In this document: positions 44,135-54,254 of the stretch, piece after piece
Position numbering within the stretch: the first letter of the stretch is position 1
How the letters are laid out: each line of letters begins with the position of its first letter
Source: Corylus avellana
Lineage: Eukaryota > Streptophyta > Magnoliopsida > Fagales > Betulaceae
Direction: 5' to 3'
NCBI RefSeq assembly: GCF_901000735.1
Contig: NC_081551.1
Coordinates: 4,763,420-4,827,419 of the forward strand
DNA: 64,000 nt
The notes under the pieces: generated by a model
Told to the model about the DNA's origin: nothing
What the model saw: the letters and a program-made list of their open reading frames with translations, nothing else
Database searches by the model: none
Translations under genes and position numbers: made by a program

Positions 44135-44313
44135 GAGAAGTGCTAGAGAACCAAATAGATGAACACAAAAAAATTTTCAAACTAACGTAGCAAGGGTTTT
44201 TAAATTAAAAGAAAAAATACAATTCTCTCTCCCTTGTCTGCCACTCATAATCTACTACGTCAGTTTAAAAATTTTTCTGGGTTCATTTGTTTGGCTCCCT
44301 AACCGTACTTCTC
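44135..44313. mobile_element. MITE, GAGAAGTRCTAGAGA family, copy 2
   Basis: Begins GAGAAGTGCTAGAGAACCAA and ends TTGGCTCCCTAACCGTACTTCTC. The internal sequence (TTTTTAAATTAAAAGAAAAA and CTCTCCCTTGTCTGCCACTC) matches copy 1. Confidence 0.8.
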
Positions 44314-44404
44314 ATAATCTTATTAACTCATGACAAATGCCTTAAATTTACAACTACTGTTTTGGTCATAAAACTGTATGATAGATTTTAACTTTATACT
44401 TAAG

Positions 44405-44587
44405 AAAAATGCTAAGCTTACAAACAAATTTTACAAAAAAAAAAAAGAAAATTACAACATGATGTGGCATAATATGGCTAAGTTTTTCAAAAGTTGAATT
44501 TATCTTTTTTCCAATCATATTATGTCACATCATGTTGTAAAAAAAATTTTTTAGATAAAATTTGTTTGTAAACTTAGCAATACTCTA
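44405..44587. mobile_element. Foldback MITE
   Basis: AATGCTAAGCTTACAAACAA at the left is answered by TTGTTTGTAAACTTAGCAAT at the right. Inner arms ACAACATGATGTGGCATAAT and ATTATGTCACATCATGTTGT also pair, so nearly the whole unit is a hairpin. Confidence 0.8.
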
Positions 44588-45012
44588 TCCTTAAATTTCG
44601 AATGCGGTTGATGTTGTTGTATTCATGTTATTATAATTAAGATACTGATGTGGCAATGTGTTGATGTAATGATGTTGAATGGTGTTATAAATTGAAGGAA
44701 TCGAATCACATTAGTTATGTAATATGGAAAATTTTAGAAGAATTCTCGTTTTTTTAGAAAATTGTCTTGTAAAAGAAAAACAGAACATATAAAATTAGAA
44801 TTTGTAATTATCATAATTTAAAAGTTAGTCTTAAAAAGTAAGAAAATGTTTGGGGTATTAAAGTTTTTACTACATTTTTTTGTAAATTCATGTGGCATTT
44901 TCACATTTTATGAAAATGAGTATCACGTACATTACTAAGCAGTTTCATATTTTAGTAACACAAGTAATACGTGTCATGTTAGTTTGTAAACATGCTAAGT
45001 GTAATGTAAACT

Positions 45013-45039
45013 TTCTTCTTCTCTTTTTATTTTTATTTT

Positions 45040-45084
<45 letters not shown>

Positions 45085-45323
45085 GTCGGAGAATCTCTCC
45101 AAGGCAGGGCCCTTCGGACCCACCCTTACAGAGTAAACCTCAGTTCCGTGCACCGCACTCTCAGAAGTTTTCCTACACAAAACTGGTTAAATCGCTAGCT
45201 TTTCACCAGGAGGTGTGACCCCAAAGGATTGTTTGCACCCATGAGGTGTTGAACCTTAAACCTTAAAGGGATGATACCTCAAGACCAAGGCCTCCACCAC
45301 TTTGGCCAACCCCTTGGGGTTAG
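45013..45323 (-). mobile_element. tRNA-derived SINE (copy 2), 17-bp target duplication
   Basis: Same family as 2391-2660, same orientation. The minus-strand head has GGTTGGCCAAAGTGGTGG and the B-box-like GGTTCAACACC. The tail is A-rich followed by a long TA run (about 45045-45080). The flanking direct repeat TAAGTGTAATGTAAACT (44996-45012) recurs as TAAGTGTAACGTAAACT at 45324-45340, 16 of 17 bases. Confidence 0.88.
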
Positions 45324-45340
45324 TAAGTGTAACGTAAACT

Positions 45341-46263
45341 ACCACTTGATAACTATAATTTAGTGATTGATATAACAAGTACAAAGTAAACTATAATATT
45401 AGTTTGTAATGAACTTATAATAAAAACTATAATATTCTACCAACACTTTAGAAAGCAATCTCTCTTCTTTCAAATGATAGAAGAATCTAAAATCTATTCC
45501 CAAATCCTCCAACGGATTACTATATTTTGAAACCTAGGCCCAACAATAAATTTTAATTAAGGCCTTGAGTAGAGTTCCGACCGTAATGGTATGTAGGGGT
45601 GGCCATTCATGTTCGCGTGTCGGATTTAGGTCATATTGAGACAGAGTTATAAAATTATACATATATGTATGTATACAATATAATCTTTATTTGGAATAAA
45701 TCACTGAACACTGTAATTATATTTATTTTATAATTACAATTACGGTGAACACCGTAATTATATTTATTTTATAATTACACTAAATATATATGTGACATAC
45801 GGGCTATTCATTAAATAGAATTTCTTACGGATCTTTCTAAAGGACAAAGCTTATGTGATGAACATAAATATTGTTTTTGTTCTTTGACGAAAGAAACTTG
45901 AGTTGTAAGTAATTGAGTTCAAATCTTTCGAAACTAATCTACATCACCCAAGAGTCCTTAGAGATGTCCAGCTAAAGATTTTGAATAACATATGCAAAGG
46001 AAGAGTAGGGGGCTCCATTAAAGACGACATATGAGAATGAGATTTTTGTTCTATAACATATGAATTATCATGCTTATTAATTTACTCCTCTTTTATAAGA
46101 GAATTATCTATTCCGTCTTTGGGTGTTATATATATGAAAAATATTATATATTACATTCCTTCCTACTCATATTCTACTAGTAGTGGGGTTGATATGATAG
46201 TGTAAATTAGCTTTTAGAATTTTATTTTATTTTATTTTATTTATTTATTTATTTTTTTTTCTT
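45341..46263. other. Intergenic, no gene
   Basis: AT-rich. A local direct repeat occurs at 45705-45775 (ACACCGTAATTATATTTATTTTATAATTACA-type unit, twice). No coding region recognised. Confidence 0.55.
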
Positions 46264-46612
46264 TTGGGAAATTATCTTTTGCCCTTATAAACTATAATGT
46301 CTTTGTATTTTCTCCTCATGAACTGCCAACTATACTACTTTGCCTCTATAAACTATCATTTTGTGTTCAAAACCTCATTTCGTTAATCAAAGCCGTTAAT
46401 TCAGACAGTCAACCAGTCACTTTGTGTTACTTCGCTCCTATGAACTACAGCGCATTGTTACTTTGACCTGGTGAGTTAACGACCTTGACTAATAGAATGA
46501 GGTTTTAGGCACAAAATAGTAATTCATGGGAGCAAAGTAGTACAGTTGATAGTTCATAGAGGAATAGTGATAAGGCATTATAGTTCATAAGGACAAAATG
46601 TAATTTCTCCTT
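46264..46612. mobile_element. Long-TIR MITE, about 350 bp
   Basis: The left arm (GGGAAATTATCTTTTGCCCT, then ATAAACTATAATGTCTT) is mirrored at the right (GCATTATAGTTCATAAGGAC, then AAATGTAATTTCTCC). Further inside, AACTATCATTTTGTG and CACAAAATAGTAATTC pair. No ORF. The style fits non-autonomous Mutator-like elements. Boundaries approximate. Confidence 0.7.
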
Positions 46613-47093
46613 ATTTTTTTAACAATGGTTGATGAACATTGTTCTTATTCATATTCTAGTGGAGTTGATATGACAATGTAAATCAATTTTTAAATTTATT
46701 TTAAACAAAGGATGATGAACACGGGAATATTAGCATTGTAAAACAAAGGGAGAGAGATTTGATTTAGCGACCTCATGAGTCGTAGTCTTCGGCCCATTAA
46801 ACTACCCATTAAAATGGTAGGATGGCTTACTTCATCGCACACCATTCACACACGTGTGTTAGGTAAATGTCATGATTGGAATTTCTAGGGCAAAACGACG
46901 ACGGCTCCTTTGTTTGAAATTATGCTGTAATCCCAGGAGGCCAGGTGGAAAAACCGTGGCCGCAGGGACACCTCTGTAAAATCCTTAACAAATCAGGGGC
47001 AAGTACACATCCCTCACACACCTTCGCCAAAGTGCTCACTCCCGCCCCCACTCTCTTTTCGAATTACATTCCCACACCACACCCAGTACCCAC

Positions 47094-47116
47094 GCTCTCT
47101 CTCTCTCTCTCTCTCT
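47094..47116. repeat. (CT)n tract in the CENP-C leader
   Basis: About 11 CT units ending 47 bp before the CENP-C start codon, a common feature of plant 5' leaders. Confidence 0.8.
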
Positions 47117-47163
47117 GTCATTTCTGCGGTTCGTCCGGTTCCTCTTCCAAACCGGACGCGAAA

Positions 47164-50100
47164 ATGGTAGCCGAACTCCGGAGCTCTGATCCGATGGATC
47201 CGCTTTCGGCCTACTCGGGTCTCGCCCTCTTCCCCAGGACCTTCGGGGTCGCACCCGACCCGTCGAAGCCGTACGACCCTGACACCGACCTTGACGCCAT
47301 CCACAACTACCTCAAGTCCTTGGTACTCCCTCTCACACTTAGTCACCTCTCTCCTTTAGATTTAGTTTTCTTCAAATTCTAAGACGTGTAATCTTTTTAC
47401 AGAGCATAATTTTCGATAAGAATGTACCAAAATGAAAGAGAGTGAGCTTGTGAAACTTTGAGTTTGTTTGTTTGTTCCTGTCTTAATTATTTGCAATCTG
47501 AGAAAGCTAGAAGCTGTATAAGTCGAGTCGAGAGAGGCTATTTAGGTCAGTTAAGTTGAGCTTTTCGTTGAAGAAGTTGAATGGTTAAGACTCATAGTAT
47601 CATTTTTCTTTCTGCTCTTTAGTTTTTCTTCTGTCAAATAAGAATAATGCAAGTTTTACGATCGATTAAACAAAGGATCATCATTGTTATTTTGTTATGG
47701 TGTGGAATCAAATTTTGGTTTCTCTATTGAGTATATTGCAAATTTCAAGTTCTGTATGAGACAAAATTATGCCCATTGATTGTTGAGACAAATCCAACGG
47801 TTGCAAATTAGAGAACCCAAATTTAACCTAAATCTATCATCTCTGATCTCTCCATTCTCTCGACTCTCCTCTCACAGTCTCCACCATCCTCCTCGCCTCC
47901 TATCTCTGTTGCCGCTCCCACCACTCCCCCAGTGCCCCCAACAGCAACCACCACCACCACCGCAGCAACCACACACCTCAACGCCTGGCTGAAGCTGAAC
48001 GGCTCGTGCTCGGTTTCCAGGAACTTGCCGCTGCCAACCCCGCTGTCCACGCCGCTCTCGGAGGTCGTTTCACTCTCGCAGTACGCCGCGGATCGGAGGC
48101 GGAGGAGGTGATAAGATTTGTGGGTTTTTCTTTTCTTTTTGGGTTTTTTTTTTTCTCCGTTTCTTCTTGGGTGGTGGGTGGTTTGGGGTTTTGCCGTTTG
48201 ATGTGTTTGTTTGGTTGCCCAGAAAGATGTGTAAATATTTTTGGATAGATAGGTATTTGGGTTTCTGTTTTTTACTGAATTATGGTTCGTGTTTGATGGA
48301 ATTAGAGCAGAAAAAGTATCTTCGTCTTATTAAACAGATGGTGTTGGTCTTTCACATAATATTGAATTCTATGATTGAATCATTTTTGCCAAATGCATGT
48401 ACATATACATCCCAAAATTAATCGAGCTTGAGCTCGAGCTCGACCAAAATAGACGAGCTTGAGCTCGAACAGGGTTCCAACCCTATCGAGCCAAGCTTGA
48501 GCAACATTTCTAGGCTCATGTCGAGCTCAAGCCTGGCCTCAAAGTAAACAAGCCGAGCCCGGACAAGCCAAGCTCGCTCAAGCTTGGCTCGTTTACACCC
48601 CTAGAAACAACCCCCCCCTCCCCCCCACCATCTCTCTTTATAGAGTAATGCTATTTATACAACTGCGATACAACTTAATAAAGTGGCAGTGAAAATAAGT
48701 TCTTCGATCAATACTTATAAAAACAGAAGGCTAATTTTCACTGCCACTTATCCCAGTTGTATAACAGTCGTATACTAGTCTATTAAATAGCATTACTTAT
48801 ATATATATGTACTATATATGTCTCTGTTTAGATTAATTGAGTTGAATTTATAAATCTTATTTATTGTGCTTTCTACTTTCTTACTGCTGCTGCAAGTTTT
48901 TGCACCAGGGGGTGAGTAAATTTAAATTTTACATCTAATTCATATGCTAAGCTTGTTTCCTTTTTAGTCTTTGTTTGGTTACTTGAGGAAAAAGAAAGAT
49001 GCTAAACTATGAACGTGAGCACTAAAATTGGTTAGTGCTAGAATTCTTAAGTCAGGGAGAGGTGAAATCAATTTGGGTAAGGATTTGGAGCGAGGGCCTT
49101 CATCGGCTTTCAGTTTGACTTGGAAATTGAATCTTTCTTGCCATTCAAAGTAGTAAGTTGTAAGAGCATTGCTACTTTCCTGCAACATTCAACATTCTCA
49201 TTCACACCAAAATACAGACCATATTGTTGGTTCAAAGGGAGAAACTCAGCTGAACGTAGTGGTATCAGGCTCTCCTAAGTAGAGGTTTTAGTTTTGCAAG
49301 ATCTAGAAAATTGAAGAGTCCTGGACTAGGAAAAACTCAAATTCCCTTCCCCCCCCCCCCCCTTTGGTTAGAGTCTCCTTCCATAGAAGAGAGAATTCAA
49401 CGATGGATATCCTTATCAAACACCCACAAATTCAAATCAGGTTTATTTCAGGGTAACATGTGTTGTTTTTGAGGATGATGTGGCATACATCAGTTTAATC
49501 ATGCAAAAGTGGTCATATTTCATGGTTTTCTTGCACTTTCAGGCCTTACAATGTCCTAATAAATTTCTAGAGGAGGCGAAAATGGTTCTAGATGGTAGTT
49601 CAGAACTTGCAAACTACCCGGCAATTAAAGAGAAAAACGTTGGTGCTGTAGAGGATAAGGAAAGTCTCCAAGCAAGAAGGCCAGCATTGGGCCGTAAGCG
49701 GGCTCGTTTCTTTTTAAAGTCTAATTTGATGTAAGCTTATCGTTGATGCATTTTTATTTTTATTTTTTATTTTTAAAGTAAAGAAGTGGTTACTTTTACT
49801 GAGATTTATCAATTGAAGTAAGTCATCTTCATTACACAGTCAACCTACTGAGAGCTTGGAACCAAGTTTGGACATTGAACAACTAAAAGACCCGGAGGAA
49901 TTCTTCTTGGCCTATGAACGGCTTGAAAGTAAGTTACAGTCCCTTTGTCTTCTGGAATCCATGCTGCAATCATTTTCGTAAGACTTGTTTTGCTGTGTGA
50001 TTGGTGCTTAGATGCCAAAAGAGAATTACAAAAGCAGATTGGTGGTGTTTCAATGGATTTAGATGAGCATAATCCATCCAAAACTGCACGACAACGTCGA

Positions 50101-53100
50101 CCAGGGATACTAGGGTATGATCTACATTTTGTATCATCTATCCCCCATTATGCTGTTTATCTTATATCATGTTTTTTGGTCATATGGACTAACCTTGTTA
50201 TTTTGATCCAGGCGGTCAGTTAGATACAAGCATCGCTATTCATCAGTAATTTCTGAAAATAATGAGAATATTTTATCTTCTCAAGAGACATTTGATTCAG
50301 GCATTGTTAGCCCAACTAATGACATCTCACAACGCAAAACTAATCATGATTTAGCATCAAAGGAGAGGTATATAGCTGGTAAGTGGAAACTATAGAAGAA
50401 TAAAGATTAATCAATCAACTCTAAAGAGATGTCCTTTCGCTATCTCTTAGCTCTTATTTTTCACTCAATACCATTATCCATTTTTCTTTTTGCTGTTTTT
50501 TCCCAATTAATAGATATTTGATATCATGATTAATTGCATGCTAAATAGGTTCAACGGACAATCCAGAGAACAAGGTTAGTGAAATCTTAGATGAATTGCT
50601 ATCTGGCAATTTTGAAGATCTGGAAGGGGATAGAGCAGTCAGTATTTTACAGAAGCGCTTGCAAATCAAACCCATTGATTTGGAGAAGTTAAACCTTCCA
50701 GAATTGCGAGATATCCAAAAGATTGATTTGAAATCTTCAAGACGAAACATGCTAAGGCCTCGGAAAGCTTTAGCGGACATTGATAATATGTTAAAAGGGA
50801 TTAGCAGTAAATCACATGTGAAGCTCATACCAGAGGCAGAAAGCTCTTTTCATCATATATCTTCACCCACACCCCCATCAAGTCTGTCTGCTTCATTATC
50901 TGTGTTACAGAGGCAAATTTTGAGTTCAAAGTCATCAAGTGATCCATTTCCGAATCCTGATTTTGGCCACTCACCTGCAAAAAATTTCTCTTCGACTAAA
51001 TGCACGTTGAAAGAGTCTGACCTGGATCATACAGGAATGCAGTTGAGCACTTGTGATGAGTTGAAGTCACCCTTAGTTGAGGAAGATAACATTGATAATC
51101 TGTTAAAAGGGATTAGCAGTAAAACACTTGTGAAGCTCATACAGGAGGCAAAAAGCCCTTTTCATCATATAGCTTCACCAACACCCCCAAGAAGTCCTCT
51201 TGCTTCATTATCTTTGTTACAGAGGCAAATTTTGCAGTCAAAGCCATCAAATGATCCATTTTCAATTCCTGATTTTGGCCACTCACCAGCAAAAAATTCT
51301 TCCCCGATTGAATGCATGCCGAAGGAGTCTGACCTAGATCATACAGGAATGCAGCTGAGCAATTGTAATGAGTTGAAGTCACCCTTAGTTGGGGAAGATG
51401 ACACTGCAACTGCTGAGACAGATTCACAAGACGTGGCTATTGAAGATGTTACTTGTACATCTGAAGCAATTGTGCATGATAATTCCAGTAAACTTTCTTT
51501 TCGTGTTGATGTTGGCTCAAGTGGAACTCATGTTGACATGGAGGACAATGTTGGAGGCAGTATGGATATTGAAGTAATAGATGAGCAATTAAGTAGGCAT
51601 GATGCTGATATAGATGCTCAGGAAAATGGATCCAATAAATTGGAGGACAAGGTGAATCTTCCTTTGGTTTGTTTATATTTAATTGTTTACTAGAGTTGTA
51701 TGACTTTTGAATTTGAATGTTATGTTTGATACTGTGACACAATTCAGGTAGAAGACATGCCACAGGAACAGGTGGAGGCAGTGGCTTCTCCAGAATGTAG
51801 TGTTAACATGGTGGACACAACTGAGGAAAATTCGAACTACATTCGGACTCCATTGGGTATGATCTTATTTGTCTACTTGTGCATCATAAGAAGTACATGT
51901 TTGATCCTGATGATTAAATGTCAGGTTTTGAGGAGAATTCAGATCAGTTTATCTACCAATGGCTACATGGAGTTAATTGGTCATTTTTTGGTTCTGAAAA
52001 AAGAAAATAAAACATCCTGTAGACTAGTTAGAAGCAATGCAAAGAATATCTAAGCTAGATAAACTGACTCCCTACTATTTTGGGAGTCTCATGCTTGGCC
52101 TCTTTAAACAATTTCATGTCAAATCCTTGCTGAATCTATGGCAAATGGGTTTCTGTGTTTCATGGTTTGCCTTGCATGTCACCGACTTCAAGTCTAATAA
52201 TTTAATTAGTGGTTACTAACTTGACTTACCTTTAGATGGTCAAAGTGGTTGGTTGTTTAATCCAAATTATGCATTACAAATTCATGTTGGTTATATCTGT
52301 ACATATAATCAACCAGTTCAACCAAGTTGAGGTAAATGGAAACTGCTAATAGGTACCTAATGAATTATCATTGAACTATTCTATATGTAAAAAATAAGTG
52401 TTTTTTTTTTGTGATTACATTCTCATACATGATAAGCTTTCATCTGAAGTTTTAACAATTGTACATTAGGAGTGAAGATTATGCTTTAGATGGTTTCAAC
52501 TTAGTGTATTTGGTGAATTTTCTTATTTTCTCCATCAGATCAATCAAATCCTGCTGTGGTTGAAGACCATGCAGTGCATGGACTCTCCCAATCCCCAGAT
52601 AATGTCCCAGAACAGAGTATAGAGGTTACTATCTTTCCCTTATTGTCCTTTTCATTCATGCTTTCGTTTTATTTGCTGCTTGTCATCATTAAGTTGAGAG
52701 TGTTTGCCATATCTGGCTTGCATATGCCATCAATAAGTCCTAGCTGGCTTTTTTGAAAAAAAATGGAAATAGAGCAATTAAGAATTTGCAATGCTGTATG
52801 AGAAATGGCTTGCATATGGCTGAATGCGACTAAAAGACTGTATGTTGCTTATAATTTTTAATCCCTTGGTGGTAGGACTTGATATACTTGAATTGGGGTG
52901 ATGTGTATGTGATGCTTTGATGGCTGAAAGTATTTTGGCTACCAATATGTGCAAGGATGAAATGGACATGGGACGCTGAGTGTTATTATTTATATGTTCC
53001 TGGTAATGGCCAAGGGATTGTACAAATATGCACATAGAAGATATTGTTAGGATGTTTGTTACCTTATGAACACTAGATCCTGTAACCTCTGTGTTTACTC

Positions 53101-53762
53101 TCTGAGTCCAGATAATTTCAATTAATTTATAAATTAAATTTTGTGCTTTTTATGTACGAAAAGAGTTCGATGCTTTTTGATGCCTAAATCTAGATGTTTG
53201 TTTCTCATGTAATATGTTTATTTCCCAGCGTCTAATCTTTGATTATTATTATTATTTTTTTAAAAAAATTTCTGGGCATTATTTGTGGCCTACACACCCC
53301 AACCCCATCATGTTCCCTTCTGGTTCATGGCCTAGGGGCTCCCTTTGGTGTTTTTCAGTTAACTGTTCTACATATCCAATGAATGATTTGCTTTGTGATG
53401 GTTAGTTTCGCTTTTAGTATGTGGTTATGATTGAACTTTGTTTCTATTTTCTCGTGAAACAGAAAATCCAGGAAAGTATCGAGGTGTCATTGAATGAGCA
53501 AATCAATGCAAAATCACGTCTGCACAGAGAGCGCAAGAGTAAAGAACGTTCTCACAGGAAAAGCCTTGCAGGTGTCCATTTGTAACAATCTCAACCATGT
53601 TAACTAGGACTTTTTTGGTTGTTTTGTTGGAATAACCGGTTGTTGTCTTTCTAGGAGCTGGTTTATTGTGGAAATCTGGGGTAAGACGAAGCACTAGGAT
53701 CAGGACAAGACCTTTGGAGTATTGGAAAGGAGAAAGGTTACTATATGGTCGCATCCACCAGA
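47164..53762 (+). CDS. CENP-C: Centromere protein C (CENP-C), exons 1-10, cut by assembly gap
   Basis: Inner kinetochore protein that binds CENH3 nucleosomes. Exons: 47164-47322, 49543-49730, 49840-49928, 50012-50114, 50212-50378, 50549-51651, 51748-51856, 52539-52624, 53463-53571, 53655-53762; phases agree throughout. The start [10 protein letters not shown] with [16 protein letters not shown] is the conserved plant CENP-C N-terminus. Exon 10 carries most of the CENPC motif ([20 protein letters not shown]). The last exon lies only behind the gap (61529-61659), so the complete protein, 783 residues, needs exon 1 from here and exon 11 from there. Exon 6 has an internal 104-residue tandem duplication. 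The in-frame ATG at 46945 is less likely as a start because the family begins at 47164. Confidence 0.93.
47820..48112 (+). other. GC-rich coding-like island in CENP-C intron 1
   Basis: A GC-rich stretch in an otherwise AT-rich intron, with open frames. One reads [12 protein letters not shown], then [14 protein letters not shown], ending in five arginines and a stop at 48112. Another continues as [21 protein letters not shown] do not recognise either product. It may be an exon fragment of another gene captured by a transposon, or an alternative leader exon. The echo copy is at 54636-54928. Confidence 0.4.
48420..48603. mobile_element. hAT-like repeat end in CENP-C intron 1
   Basis: Many GAGCTCGAGC / GAGCTTGAGC units, ending GTTTACACCCCTAG, the inverted form of the CTAGGGGTGTAAAC terminus common to non-autonomous plant hAT elements. 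The left end is not defined. The echo copy is at 55236-55419. Confidence 0.6.
48644..48795. mobile_element. Foldback MITE in CENP-C intron 1
   Basis: AGTAATGCTATTTATACAAC at the left is answered by TTAAATAGCATTACT at the right; inner arms AAGTGGCAGTGAAAATAAG and TTTTCACTGCCACTT pair. The echo copy is at 55460-55611. Confidence 0.78.
50779..51402 (+). repeat. Tandem 312-bp (104-codon) duplication inside CENP-C exon 6
   Basis: Unit 1 at 50779-51090 and unit 2 at 51091-51402 both start ATTGATAAT.TGTTAAAAGG. Protein units (residues 313-416 and 417-520) share [47 protein letters not shown] and ELKSPLV. They are about 75% identical in protein. The echo copy is at 57595-58218. Confidence 0.93.
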
Positions 53763-54154
53763 GTAAGTATTCTCTTGTGTGGACTTTTTTAGATAAGGGA
53801 TTTACTGTATTATGACTCCTTCTCATATTGATCCTTGAACTTAAAATTAATAAGTAGTCAAAATGCTTTCTGGTTCCATTTCTATATGAACTATTCTTAG
53901 GAGATATGCGTTAAGTTTGTCTAACATTAAGTTGAGGTTTTATCATAATAAAATTGTGGCATTGGCAACCATAAATCTTTGCCAGTTTATGAGTTGGGAG
54001 TACAAAATAAAAGATCGTTGTGGCAAAGCTTTTGTGTTGTTATCATTGGTCTACTTCTATTTTCTTGCACTAATTGCTAGAAGGTATGGTGTTCTACCAA
54101 TTTCTGGAGACATGTATCCTGAATATTGAAGTAAAATTTAGAATGAACCTTTTG

Positions 54155-54254
54155 NNNNNNNNNNNNNNNNNNNNNNNNNNNNNNNNNNNNNNNNNNNNNN
54201 NNNNNNNNNNNNNNNNNNNNNNNNNNNNNNNNNNNNNNNNNNNNNNNNNNNNNN
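54155..54254. other. Assembly gap, exactly 100 N
   Basis: A run of exactly 100 N, the usual placeholder for a gap of unknown size between contigs. Confidence 0.99.

Larger units (their letters stand above)
47439..54154. repeat. Left copy of a 6,716-bp duplication abutting the gap
   Basis: Every position compared recurs 6,816 bases later (54255-60970) with no length change: introns, MITE, the C14 homopolymer at 49349, and all reading frames. It ends exactly at the first N. See the right copy. Confidence 0.95.
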
